Part shown: positions 24,068 to 36,060 of the stretch, piece after piece
Numbering within the stretch: the stretch's first letter is position 1
Layout of the letters: every line of letters starts with the position of its first letter
Source of the DNA: Pyricularia pennisetigena
Taxonomy: Eukaryota > Ascomycota > Sordariomycetes > Magnaporthales > Pyriculariaceae
Direction of reading: 5' to 3'
Assembly (NCBI RefSeq): GCF_004337985.1
Contig: NC_043741.1
Span: 7,956,819-8,020,818 of the forward strand
Length of the DNA: 64,000 bases
Translations under genes and position numbers: made by a program
The notes under the pieces: model-generated
The model's input: only the letters and a program-made list of their open reading frames with translations
Database searches by the model: none
Told to the model about the DNA's origin: nothing

Positions 24068-26107
24068 TAATCTCAGCGCTTATCCCTAAAGCCCAGAGCT
24101 CCATAATTAATCCACTTCGTTCCGCTTCGCTCCGCTTCGTGGCTCAATTGCGGCTTTGCAATGTACCTGTTAATCCATCCAAAAAACGCTCTGGTTTAAT
24201 AGTCTCAGGGCTTATCCCTAAAGCCCAAAGCTCCACAATTAATCCATTTCGTTCGCTTCGCTCCATTTCGTAGCTCAATTGCGGTTTTGCAATATACCTG
24301 TGGGTCCATCCAAAGAACGCTTTGGTTTAGGTTTAAGGATAATTTGTCGATTTTCGCCGTTTATGGCGGTATTTTTGGCCTTTTTTTAACCGAAACTCCT
24401 TTATTATTCCACAATTATATATAATAATAAAAAAATAAAATATCGTTGAAAATAGCGTTTAATACCGCTATTAGCAGCAATTCGATTTATTTTTTTATCT
24501 GTTATAATGGCCGAATTCGATACCACCTGCCCTTAATCCGTTTATGGCGGTACTGTTTTTTCAATTTTTTTTTTGATTTTCGATTTTTTTTAATATTATT
24601 TTTAATTTTTGACCAAATTTTATAATTTTTGCACGTGGAAGGTCGTATATATTTATATATCGTTATACTGGATTCTAGTGCATATACCAGATTACGTAAG
24701 CAGTTAAATAAACGGATAGGCAAAGTATATACTTTTTTACATATAATTTACAATCGAAACTCATTTATATTTTTACCAATTTTAACGATAATAAAACCAA
24801 AACTTCAGAGATTTGATTACGTATATAGACAAGCGTCCAGATCCCGTTTTACTTATAATATCGGTTTTAAAAACTGTTTTATAAAAAGAAATGCTAAATG
24901 TGTATTTTATAAATCTTTTTGCTTTATTTACTTAATTTTATATTAATTTTGTTTTGCAGCCAAATTTCGTAGTTTTTGCACGTGGGGGGTGGCATATATA
25001 TTTAATATAATATCACATCTTTGTACATATATCTAATCATATAAGCCGTTAAATATGCGGATAGGTAAAGTATATCCAATTTTATATATATTTTGCAATC
25101 GAAATGCTTTTACATTTTTACCGATTTTAACATTAATAAAACCAAAATTTGTAAAAGTGGATAATGTATATAAATAAACGTCAACGTAAAACCTGACGTA
25201 CAATACCGGCCCTTTTTATTGTTTTATATAAAGAAATGCTAAATTACGTTATTTTTGTATTTTTTTGCTTTGTTTAATTAAATAAAATTTATAAAACAAA
25301 ACTTATATGAAGTTTACTGACAAAATGATGTAAGAATGCGTTAATTAGAAGTATTTTCATTTTACCAATATTTACGTAAATTATTTAGTTTTTTAACAAA
25401 TTGTCAATTTATATGAAAATATTAAGAAAACTTTTGTTTTAATCGATAATTGCATGCACTTTGCAGTGTTAGGTATACTAAGCTATAAAAACCGTAGTTT
25501 AAAACAAAATTAGTATTTTGTACCATTATTTAAAATAAGAATTAAATATAATGAAAAATTACAAATTTTACTTAATATTTTAATATCTTTCCATATACAG
25601 TAGCTATTAAAACGCGGCCGGTATTCAAATAATCAACAAACTCCAATAAATTTAACGCAAGTTACCGTATATTTTTATAATTTCTATTTGTTTTTTTATT
25701 TAAATATTTAATTATATATTATAGTTACACCATTTTGTTTACCATTATAATGCGAATATATTGTATATACCCGCTATCAACGGTGAAATACCACAAACTA
25801 TCCTTATATTAATAGAATAATTATTAACGATATCGCAACATTAAATATATTATTAATAATACCGTTATAAACGGCGAAATGCGACAAATTATCGTTGGTG
25901 GTACCGCTATAAACGGCGAAATGCGATAAAATGTTTTTAAATTAAAACGAGCGCGATTTTTTCGGCCAATGTAATTGGTCGAAAAGCCATGTGGCTGAAA
26001 GGTACATGGAGCGCTCGGTCCCCACTGCGAAGCAGGGGGGTCTAGTCTAAGCACTGAGACTACTGGTTTAAGTCTGAGGATAATTTGTCGATTTTCGCCG
26101 CTTATGG
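24068..26107 (+). mobile_element. TIR element copy 3 (left-end remnant), split by copy 2
   Basis: 24068-24199 begins TAATCTCAGCGCTTATCC and matches the left terminal module. The module continues at 26063-26107 (CTGGTTTAAGTCTGAGG...CGCTTATGG) after copy 2 (24200-26062). It is then cut again at 26108, where copy C starts. It is the oldest layer of this nest. Confidence 0.75.
24200..26062 (+). mobile_element. Non-autonomous TIR element, copy 2 (1863 bp, complete)
   Basis: From TAGTCTCAGGGCTTATCC (24200) to GCACTGAGACTA (26062), flanked by the exact 9-bp direct repeat CTGGTTTAA at 24191-24199 and 26063-26071. It is the inverted counterpart of 1-1842. Terminal modules are shared with the 13.8-kb element; the middle is not. 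No credible gene. Confidence 0.88.
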
Positions 26108-26633
26108 TAATCTCAGTGCTTAGACTAAACCCCCCTGTTTCGCAGTGGGGACCGAGCGCTCCATATACCTTTTAACCACATGGTTTTTCGACCAATTACA
26201 TTGGCCGAAAAAATCGCGCTCGTTTTAATTTAAAAACATTTTATCGCATTTCGCCGTTTATAGCGGTATTACCAACAAAATACCTAATATTGCGATATCG
26301 CCAACCAATATTCCCCCCGATATATAAAACGATAAAAGATTTTTACCATTATATTATATATTTACGCATATTAACCTTTATTCGATATATTATTAAATTA
26401 AATAAAACCCGAGTTTAATAATGGAAAATATATTTTTAATAATATTAATGGATATACCCGAAAAAATATTCCCATCCGCGCAAATTGTAACCCAATATTT
26501 TACGTCCGATTTAACCCTATTATTTCCATCGATATTGCAATTATTTTCGTTTTTATCGCTATCCCAATTATTATCGCCCAATTTTATATTCGAAAAAAAA
26601 TGGGATTTTAGGTTTTTTTTAATCGATTAAAAA
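26108..26633 (-). mobile_element. Large TIR element, copy C (right-end fragment)
   Basis: Begins TAATCTCAGTGCTTAGACTA and is the inverse of about 40440-40951 of copy B, including the start of the DUF6589-like gene. It inserted into copy 3; the preceding 9 bases, CGCTTATGG, would be its target site. It ends abruptly at a Gypsy LTR at 26634, so about 13 kb is missing. Confidence 0.82.
26421..26632 (+). pseudogene. DUF6589-like gene, N-terminal fragment (copy C)
   Basis: An ATG at 26421 opens MENIFLIILMDIPEKIFPSA, the same start as the copy B gene (minus, 40638). About 70 codons are open with no stop, making it the best-preserved version of this N-terminus. The frame is cut at the LTR. Confidence 0.6.
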
Positions 26634-26821
26634 TGTTATAGGGTAAGCCAACGGCCTTAAGACCGTTAAATATCCTTGTTGGTATTATTACTAACGCTGG
26701 GGAAAAAGGGAGGAAAAGGTATATATCCGGGTCGTGGTAATATCCTTCCCTTTATATATTATCCCTGACCCGCTTTTATATCTTATTACGTAATACGTAC
26801 CTTAGGTACAAATTTATAATA
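26634..26821 (-). repeat. Gypsy LTR at a chimeric junction
   Basis: 188 bp matching 5415-5602. Left flank (26629-26633, AAAAA) and right flank (26822-26826, TAACC) differ. The left flank is copy C interior and the right flank is non-element DNA leading to the 120-bp minisatellite, so it is not a simple solo LTR. Confidence 0.75.
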
Positions 26822-26899
26822 TAACCCGTATTCGCCCGTCCTTTATCGGGTATAATCCCCATTTGGAAATATAAAGGCAATCCAGCGGGCGCGTGTTCT

Positions 26900-27122
26900 A
26901 ATATAACCTACCCGTCCATTATTCCGGGCGGTGTAAACCCGTAATCGGGTTTTACCTTCCTATTTTCGGCCGCGGTTATATCGCGGCTTTTTTATCATAC
27001 CTACCGTTTGCGGGTATTTGTCGCGGTTTACCTTCCTTTTACTTTGGGCGGTATAAGGCCGTGGTCGGGTTCTGCCCTCCTACCTTTAATTGCGGTAATA
27101 TCGCGGTTTTTTTATTATACCT
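26900..27122 (+). repeat. 120-bp minisatellite, left part
   Basis: About two units with landmarks GCGGGTATTTGTCGCGG, ACCTTCCTTTTACTTTGGGC, GGTCGGGTT and GGTAATATCGCGGTTTTTTT. The array continues after copy B at 40952, so copy B inserted within it. It ends with ATTATACCT (27114-27122), the left target-site copy. Confidence 0.8.
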
Positions 27123-27439
27123 TAGTCTCAGGGCTTATCCCTGAAGCCCAAAGCTCCACAATTAATCCACTCCGTTCGCTTCGCTCCACTTCGTGGCTCA
27201 ATTGCGGCTTTGCAATGTACCTGTGGGTCCATCCAAAGAACGTTTTGGTTTAAGTCTGAGGACAATTTGTCGATTTTCGCCGTTTATGGCGGTATTTTTG
27301 GCCTTTTTGCGACCGACACTCCCTTATTATTCCACAACCACGCAAAATATCGAAAAAAAACATCGTTAAAAATAGGAATTGGTAGGCCTTTTTTATTAAT
27401 TCAAAATTTTTTGCACCCGGTACGCCAATTAAAAATTGG

Positions 27440-27835
27440 ATATAATTTACCTTTTATCCGTTTATAACGGTATCCCCATTATTAACCCAAAAACACCATT
27501 AATACCCATTTCGCATTTTAATAATAACGATTATAATCCGTTAAAATTTATATATAAAAAATCGCAAAAACGAAAAGAATTTTTATATATAAATTTTAAT
27601 CCAAATATCGCAAAAATATTTATTTTATAATCCGTATAAAGTAAATTTCACTTAATATATTATACGTCCACCTATAAACACCATCGATACCCATTTCGCA
27701 TTTTACTAACAACGATTATAATCCGTTAAAATTTATATAAACAAAATCGCAAAAGCGAAAGGAATTTTTACATATAAATTTTAATATAAATAACGCAAAA
27801 CCACTAATTTTACAATCCGTATAAAATATATATTA
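27440..27835 (+). repeat. Two-unit subterminal direct repeat (about 181 bp)
   Basis: ACACCATTAATACCCATTTC near 27494 recurs as ACACCATCGATACCCATTTC near 27675. Both are followed by ACGATTATAATCCGTTAAAA, an AAATCGCAAAARCGAAARGA tract and TACAATCCGTATAAA-like ends. It lies between the left terminus and the RecQ-type gene and has no gene of its own. Confidence 0.75.
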
Positions 27836-27959
27836 TATAATACGTTATATATCCACCCATTAAAAAAAACCATTATTTCCGCAAATTTTTATATATTCGT
27901 ATTGAATTATATATATATAATATCCGGAAATACGCCCATATATATTTCGTTTTCCCATT

Positions 27960-30567
27960 AAATCGACGCAATTTTTCGCGGTCCTAATCCCGTATACGCG
28001 GCGGCAAATACCTCCTCCGACGTATACATTTTCCCGGAATTATACGCCAAAACCAAAATTTTTAGTAATTTAAACCTATAATATAAACTCGTTTTTTTAA
28101 CTATTATATAGCTTTTAAATTTCCATAAACCCCCCAATATTCCTGCACGAATTCCACCTAATAACTAAATATAATATATATACCGGGTTTTATATAATAT
28201 AAAAAATATTATTTTGCTGGTCAAAACCGGGTACGGGAAAAATATAATATTGCAAACTACTTCGGTAATTCGTAATAATATTATTATTATCCAAATAATC
28301 CCATTAAACAAATTAGGGTAAAAACAATTACGCAATATATAACGTTATCCCGCCGCGAACCCCAAATTAATCAATTAATCCATTTTAAACGTAAATATAA
28401 ATATGCGGTTTTTATTATTAAAATTAATTTTATTTAATATAACCTTTTTTAGAACCCGTAAACCGTTTGTAAATACACGCATATTTTTTTAAACCCGGAA
28501 CAAACCACTAATTACCGATTCCTTAAACTTTTTCGAAACCCTATATTCCACTAACGTATCGTTTTATTTACTATTAATAAATTTTATATAATTTTATAAT
28601 GGAAAGATTTTAGGGAATTATTTTTTATATTGCGTTTAATCCGGGCAATTATACCAGTAAACGTATTTATATTCGGGTGCACCGCAACCTTTACAGTAAA
28701 AATTAAAATTTACGTCCTCGACCAATTATATTATAAAAAAATAATACGTTTCGTTAAAACGTTTTTCGACCGACCCGAAATTACGATTATAATACGGTAT
28801 TTGAAACGCAAAACCCTTATTAACAATTACCGGCGCCTCCTATTCCTAATAGGGAATATTATACCATTATCCGCCACCCGTATTTTTAAAATTATTATAT
28901 ATATAAACGCCAGGAACCGCATTATTTAAATACGTTAATTCCTAATAAAAAACCTCGTATTTAGGAAATTTATTAAACGAAACGCAACCGATATAATTAT
29001 CCGGTATAATATATTTACACTTAAAATCGATAAAATTAAAATTTACGTAAAATTTTCCAAACCGGATTTTAAAATTCGTATTATATTTTCCATTTTATTT
29101 TTGGGTATAAATATAAATATATTTAATATAAAACGTGTAATATAATACGGCGCGTTAATATTAAACGACCCCGCAAACCTATAGTAAAAGTTCGGACGAA
29201 CCGCACGCGGGCCTAACCGTAAAAAAACCGTATATTTTTTTACGTTTTACTAATATTTCGATACGCAGGGGTTTATCGCTAAATACAAACCAATTAAACC
29301 AAAATTATTAACCAAATTAACCAAATAACCCGTAATATTACGAAAAAACGTTAAAAATTTACAAATTACCCATTTAAATTTTTTAACGTATTTATTAACG
29401 CGGTTATTCCCTATTAACCTTCCACGTATCGCTAAATTTAATTTAAACGATAATAACCGGGCAAAAGCGTCGGAATTACCACAAACCGGTTTTTTAAATA
29501 TATTTAAATTACGCGTTCCGCCCTATTGGACGCAATAGGAAATAATTAATAGGAAAAAATTAAAAAAGGAAACGCCAAATATGCAAACTTTCGTTAACGC
29601 TAAATATTTTCGACGAATTATATTGGATTTTATATAGGAAACGAATCCATTTTTTATAATAAATTAACCTGAAAATTGTTACAACGCCTGCGTCCACCAA
29701 ATTGGAGTTTTACCCGCATTACCCCCTAAAAAACAGCTAATTAAAATACCCAAAAAAAATTCCAAAAAAGGTTATATATTTAAATAATTGGATAAATAGG
29801 GTACCTATTTTGCAACAATTATTTTTTACCCAAACCCGCGGCGGTTATACGACCTATTATCCCAGTTAATGCTACGCAAACCAATAGCTTTTAATATTGC
29901 TAAAAAACTCGTCCATTCCTATAACCGGGAATGGACGAAAAACGATTTGCTGGAAAATATTCCAAATTTACAATTAATTAAATAGTTTAAACAATATAAC
30001 GATTATTTCGTTGTTTAATTCCCAATAATATACGAAAATGGGATACGAAATTACGCCTCCTATTTGCACAAATAACAAAAAAAAAGGCGGCGGAATTAAA
30101 ACACGGTAACACCTTAGGAAGTGATAAATATAATTAATAATTATTCGGGAAAATAAACTAATAAACGCCGACGAACGAATTAAACGGTATTATAACCATA
30201 GGTTAAAATGCTGGTTAACGTTAACGGTTGCAAAAATATCCAGCATAAAAACGTTTATAAATTTATAACCCAAAAGCTAAAAGGCGAATAAAGTTAAATC
30301 CTAATTAAATTAAATAACGTACCCTAAATTACAAAAGGGTCGAACGATAAAAAAAGCGACGCCGAATTGGACTAACCAGGGGGGGAAAAATAAGCAGCGC
30401 AAAGCATATAATTGTTAAATACCAAAATCCCTAATTAACGGTTTAAATAAAACGACCAAATGCTGGATAATAACAATTATTACGTAAATTAAAAACCTGG
30501 ATTATATATAAGCTGGTACGGCGTAACGGCGCCCCGATTAAAAATAAAAGGGTTTAATATTGCGAAT
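27960..30567 (+). pseudogene. RecQ-type SF2 helicase of the TIR element
   Basis: The Walker A region near 28214-28243 reads ILLVKTGYGKN, with PLNKLG after it, as in fungal RecQ-like proteins. The DExH box position (28576-28587) reads N-K-F-Y, which is D-E-F-H after three RIP-type changes, followed by ILQW and FRELFFILR. Motif III is FGCTATF near 28670. Then DRPEITI, VNP-like linkers and motif VI as KFGRTARG near 29200, with its two leading Gln codons now stops. A PENCYNAC segment near 29670 may be a remnant zinc module. One frame holds from about 28560 to 30560 apart from Gln-position stops; a shift lies between the Walker A region and the DExH box. The start is uncertain. RecQ proteins unwind DNA 3' to 5'; this copy should be inactive. 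Confidence 0.75.
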
Positions 30568-31213
30568 TGTAACAATTATTACAGCTAAATTCCGGAAACT
30601 TTGGCGTTTCCACTTTAATTTTATTTTATTAGCATAAAGCCCCATACGTAAACCCAATTATAAATACCTTTTTTTTTATTTTTATTAGTTTTTTTTTTTT
30701 ATAATAAAAACCTTTTTCCCAACCGCCAAATTCTTTTTATAACGATTAATAAAAAATTGTAACGATTAAATTAACGTTTAATTTTTAACGAATAAACGTA
30801 ACAATTGTTACAATCGCAAAATTACCTTAGCAAATACTGCAAACATATTCGTTAGGAAGCCTAATTAAAGCATTTTTAATTGGACAAAATTATTTATACC
30901 TTACCCACCCAAACAGGCACTAACCCAATCGTAACGAGGGTAAATTATAATTAACGCCTTTGCATCGCAAAAGTACCCCCCACCCGGCTAAATCCGGGGC
31001 AAATTAATTAATTTTATTGTAATAATAGTTATAATAATTGCTTTAATTCGCCAAAAACCGTAATAATTATTACAATTACGTTCCTTTATTACCATAGCTC
31101 CCAAAAAACGCCAAAAAAGCAAAACTTCCGCCCAAACCACCATCAAATTTACGTTGGGATATATACCCAATAATATTAAACTATTTACTAATTTAATAAC
31201 TATACCATAAAAA
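30568..31213. other. Spacer with TTGTAAYAATTRTTACAA-like palindromes
   Basis: No supported gene. Contains AATTGTAACAATTATTACAG near 30565, CGTAACAATTGTTACAATCG near 30800 and TAATAATTATTACAATTACG near 31060. The same motif recurs in the other spacers of the element. Confidence 0.6.
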
Positions 31214-32338
31214 GGAGCGCGGACAAAAAAAATAAACCAATACCTTAAAAATTTGGAAAATTACGACGCGGATATTGCAATTATTTTGGAGCTAAATTTT
31301 GCTCGGTTAGACCGTTTTATATTACAAAATTATTCGGATATAACCGGAATCCCTTTAAATTTTCCCTTTATTTTTAATAATAATAATAATAATTAAAATA
31401 ATGCTAATATGGATTCCGGCGATAATAAATTTACCCCCGCCCCCGTCGATAAAAATGGAAATAATACCGATATGGACGCCGGCGATAACGAACCTGCCCC
31501 CGCCCCCGTTAATTATAATAACGACGATATTTATATGGGCGAAAACGATAATTAATTTACCCCCGCGTCCGTTAATAAAAGCGATAATAATATTAATATG
31601 GACGATAATTATAACGAATTTACCCCGGATTTGGATAACCGCCAATTGCAAATTCCCCTGGCATTTTTTAAACCACCTGCTAACGCATTATCCCCGCTAT
31701 TAAAAAACCCCAAAAACCGACCCCCTGCACCATAACCGGAAATTATTATTAACCCGGTACCCGCGCCATTAAATAGGCCGCCCGTACCCCGTATATATAA
31801 AACCACCACCGTTCGGCCAATTAAAACCAATTTTATTTCGGTATCGCGGACGTAACCCAAATTTAATTCGACGCCAAATAATAAACCAATAAATTTCGTA
31901 TAACCCAAATATTATTTCCTATCGTATAAAAATACGGATTTCCTGGATCGTTTACCCGTCCCGTTATGGAAAGATTTTTAATTGGGTAAAAACCAATCCG
32001 TATCGGCGATAATTATTATAACCTGGCGCAGGGTAAGGAATATAAATATTATTAAAATGGTTCGTATTATACCCCATTTGGGTTATATTAATTGCTTTAA
32101 AATTAATAATAATACCAACCCGCCCGCCTGGTTCGGTCGCGGAAATAACATTTTCCGCAATATGAACGAAATTTTAATCGCCCAAACCTTTAAACGTTTT
32201 TAATCCGTTATTAGCGTCGCCGCAGCAAAAACACGCGTTAATAACCAAATTTTGGCATATTATTTTAATAGTAATTCGTCGAATATAAACGAAATAATAG
32301 TTGTATTTGGTTACGAAACGACGAATGTTTTGGTATAA
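31214..32338 (+). pseudogene. Acidic repeat protein gene of the TIR element, unknown function
   Basis: One continuous frame from about 31214 (no ATG visible; start uncertain) to the stop at 32336-32338, broken only by Gln-position stops. An N-terminal part of about 55 residues (TKKINQYLKNLENYDADIAI) leads into an Asn run. Then come four imperfect repeats of about 24 residues with the pattern N-x-D-x-G-D-N-x-x-x-P-A-P-V (31400-31640). A Pro-rich linker follows (PPVPRIYKTTTVRP), and a C-terminal part of about 110 residues contains WRRVRNINIIKMVRIIPHLG. Only its last codons survive in copy A (5603-5631). No family is recognised. The antisense Ile/Gly-rich frame (31355-31651) is a shadow. Confidence 0.55.
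31395..31640 (+). repeat. In-frame tandem repeat, about 72 bp x 4
   Basis: Units begin AATATGGATTCCGGCGATAA (near 31408), then GATATGGACGCCGGCGATAA, ATTTATATGGGCGAAAACG and AATATTAATATGGACGAT, each followed by a CCCCCGC..CCCGT/CCGT segment. All keep the reading frame. Confidence 0.75.
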
Positions 32339-32639
32339 TATATTAATATAACAGGTTAATATTTCTTTTTATTGGATTGCGACAATTATTACAATCCTTG
32401 CATTAATATATCCTGCTATTTATTATATTATAATAATTGTTACAATTTTTTGCGGTAATACCAAATAATTACTGCTACAATATAATAATTGTTACAATTT
32501 GGTTTTTACCTTTTTATATATTTTGGGATAACGGGTATAATTTTAATTATTGGTTAATTTATTTTTAATCGCCGACGTATTCGGTTTTTTAATTTATTTT
32601 AAGGCAGGTAATCCCGGTAAATAAATTAAAGGTAATAAA
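32339..32639 (+). promoter_or_regulatory. Spacer upstream of the SNF2-like gene with palindromic motifs
   Basis: ATTGCGACAATTATTACAAT, ATAATAATTGTTACAATTTT and ATAATAATTGTTACAATTTG occur within 150 bp. The matching stretch in copy A (5632-5927) keeps the same motifs (for example TTGTAACAGCTGTTACAATT near 5717), including symmetric halves. Whether they bind a protein is unknown. Confidence 0.5.
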
Positions 32640-33879
32640 ATACCCGTTTGGTAAAAAACCTTGGTTTCCGTGCCGGATATATTTAACGATAGGGGTACCA
32701 AACCTATTTTCGATAATTTGGCAAATCGGCGTCGCCTACCCCCTGTCCCCCCTTTTATCCGTTAAAACGATATTAATATTCCCGGGTTAAAAATATTCGC
32801 AAATAAATTTAAACCGGTTATAATTCCCATAATCCTCGCCACGATGTTAATTTACCTGCGGATAATAACCACCGGACCTAACCTTAAAAACGGCGATTTA
32901 AAATTTAAAACCGTTAATTTTGGACCATATATATATGGCGGTTATTATATCGACGATTGGTTTAGGGTTTGCTACCATTTTTTTTATTTTGTTTTTCGCC
33001 GGCAGGGAAAAATCGTTATTGGAAATAAAAAAAGTTTTAACGATTTTGGTGGAAATTACCGCAACCTTTTTAAATTTAATATCGAATAATCTTTTACTTT
33101 GTTTATTATCGCCGATTATATAACCATTGCCGACAACGTTATCGCCCTAAATAATTTGCATTTAATACAATTTTAATATCGTTTGGTTACCCGTTCGCGA
33201 ACCGACCAAACCATCGACGTCGCCAATTTATTTGGTTTTAACCGCGCCTGCTATAACAGGACGATAATAATACTCGCTGTCGACACCTGGTCCCGTTTTA
33301 AACCTATTAAGGTTGGACGGTTAAAAAAAAAAAAAACGTACAAATTAAATTTAAATGCACCCATTGGATTTATTAATATTTAAAGGTATTTTTAACAATT
33401 TGTACGACGAAGGGCGGTTCCATCGTCCCATCCTTACCAAACCCAAAACAAAAATTACCGAATTTTATCCCAAATTTTTTGGCGACGATTAATAAAACGA
33501 TTTTTTTAATTTTATATAAACCCAATCCACTATCGCCGATCGATTTACTAATATAAACCGCGCAAAAAAGGAAATTTTCGAGGACGCCCGCGAAAAAATC
33601 CTAACGGTTTCTTTGGTATACTATGCGCAATTTTTTATTTTAACCAAAAATTATCCCTGGATTAGTTATTTTTTTAATTCGGACGCGATTTAGGTTGCTA
33701 TAAAAAAGTTACGCCTTTTTTAAAACATTTTACCTATCGACGGTTTAAATACCGATAATAAAATCGGTTTTAAATATAAAAAAATTAAGGGCAAATATTT
33801 TTGGTTTAATTGGGATATACCTAATATTTTTTTTGGTCGCCATTGGTTACCCTATTAATTGGTTGGTAAATTATATATA

Positions 33880-34030
33880 TATTATCCTTAATAATTGTAA
33901 TTGTCGTTACAATTTTGCCCCTATTTTTGTAACTATTATTACAATCCTGCCCTTATTTTTGTAATTATTATTATAATCCCACCCCTATTTTTGTGATTAT
34001 TGTTATAATTTTTGTTTTTGTTAAATTAAC
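33880..34030 (+). repeat. About 34-bp tandem repeat with palindromes, inside the SNF2-like gene
   Basis: Four units of CCCYATTTTTGTRAYTATT plus RTTAYAATCC vary by single bases; copy A has a shorter version (13310-13375). It lies between coding blocks, and TACTAAA/TAG at its right end would fit a branch site and 3' splice site. A related motif cluster is at 35925-36050 (15240-15400 in copy A). Confidence 0.6.
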
Positions 34031-35924
34031 TTTTTTTTCGGTTTAAATGCCCATATTTTACTAAAGTTAGAGCAATTAGCTTTTAAAAATTAGTTATTAA
34101 CCAACGAAATAAATATAGGAAAAACGATTATTTATTTTACGGCGATTTATATATGGTATATCCGTTACCAACACGACCGATTTATCCAAAATACCGACGG
34201 ATGTTTTCCCACTTTAATTTTCGTCCCGGCCAACCTTATTTCGCAAATATTTAAAAAAACAATAACCAATTTCCTAACCTTCGACGTTAAATATTATTAT
34301 GGTTTAACCGAAGTATACGCTACCGATACCCCGCGAACGGTTACTATTTTTACCCAGGCGCAATTTTACGATATTTTAACCAAATTCGCCGCCCGTAAAT
34401 CTAATCCCAAATCTGCGGGTACGGTTATTATTATATTTTATTCGACATTTTTAATCCGAAAAATTAAGCAGTTAAACGAAATTTATAACGCGGAAAAGGT
34501 ATTTAACCCATAATATATGGATAAAATTGTCGATTTTAATTTTTAGTAGCGCCCCCCCGACGTCGATAACCTCGACAATAATTCCGATATTAAAAATAAT
34601 ATTTAATAAATATTTTTTATAATAATTATTATAATTTCGTTATATTAATATATTTGTTTAAATTAAATAATTTTATTAGGAACCGTTAACGTAAAAACGG
34701 TCGGAAGGCCGATTTCTCCACGGGCGAAAACACCAAAAATATCCGGCGTTTGGTTGTATATTTATTATCCGGTATTTTTTTTTAACGTATAATTAAAAAC
34801 GAAATTTAATATTTCCGCTACCGCGAATCGATAATATACCGCGCATTTCGCCTTATCCCTTACGTTAATCGGGGTATAACCATTATTACGCCGATTATTA
34901 ACAAAATTAAAAATATTATTGGCCTTAATACCCTGGTTTGGGACAAAATTGCGATCTTTTTCGCCCGATTTAAAAACCTATCCTAGGAAAATATATTTAC
35001 GGTCGATTATATTTGGGAAAATAATAGTTATTTCGTCGTTTTTAATATTAATAAAAACACTAACACCTCCCTATAAAAATTCGAATCGATGGGTTGGAAA
35101 TAATAGCTGTTTTACCCTCGAATTTTAAACCTTATAATTCCTACCACTATATTAGACGAAAAATCGTTAATAATTTTTAAATATACGGGCGTATTTACGG
35201 TACGCAGGGGTATGGATACCGGGTTTATTTTACCCAACGGTATAATTATTTATCCCCGTAAACGTATTCCGCCCCATAATATTATTATTAAAAAACTCCA
35301 ATTTGGCCACCGTTTCGAAAACGTTATAACGAACACCGAAACAATTTTTAAAAATATTATTACCGCATTCGTGGGCGAAAATACCGACGATATTAGTCCC
35401 GCTCCATTAGGAATTCCCATTAATACGGATACTATAATTGGTAACCGTTAAACCTCGGTTTTTTTTAATATGGGTTTTATCCGCCTATTGCAGTTTTTGG
35501 CAATTAATTATTTTTTTTGGTTAATAATTTACGCCGAAAACGATATCCGGGATATTAATTCGGCGGAATTGGGTAAAATACTGGCGTTAAAAGGAATGGA
35601 TTTTAAAACCAAACACCGTAACGTCCGACAAAATTTTAAAAAAAACTTATAAAAAGGAAAAACCCGTTTTGGATTGGTAATTGTAAACGTTTTAATTTAA
35701 TATAACGGCGACGGTCCCTTTAACTAGGCTTATTCGAAAACCTGCATTAATTTTAAAACGCTACCTCCGTCGGGCAGGGCTAAAATAATCCATTTTATAT
35801 TAAACGAATCGCTATTTATTACCCGCGTAGTCGAAATTTGCATGGAGGAAAAGAAAAAAAGTTAACGCGTCCTAATTATAACCCCCAATTTTTGGATTTA
35901 AACGTAAATTGGCCATATGGTAAT

Positions 35925-36060
35925 AGTTATTACAATCCTTTTCTTTTTTTACAATTATTATAATAATTGTTACAATTTCTATATTTTTAAATTGTAACAA
36001 ATATTATAATGGCTATTATTTTTCCATTTTTGTAACAATTATCACAATTTTTAATTTACT
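35925..36060 (+). repeat. Second palindrome cluster inside the SNF2-like gene
   Basis: AATAGTTATTACAATCC, ATAATAATTGTTACAATTTC, AAATTGTAACAAATATTATA and TTTGTAACAATTATCACAAT lie between the two helicase-lobe coding blocks. The same arrangement occurs in copy A at 15240-15400. Confidence 0.6.

Noticed and set aside
26634..26821. Simple solo LTR
   Set aside because: Flanks do not match and the sequence on the two sides is of different origin.
27123..27135. TA target duplication (Tc1/mariner reading of the TAGTCTCAG termini)
   Set aside because: Both complete copies have 9-bp direct repeats just outside the TA, which fits better.
31355..31651. Ile/Gly-rich minus-strand frame and Ile/Pro-rich plus frame over the 72-bp repeat
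   Set aside because: Both are alternate frames of the acidic repeat; the 31214-32338 frame explains much more sequence.
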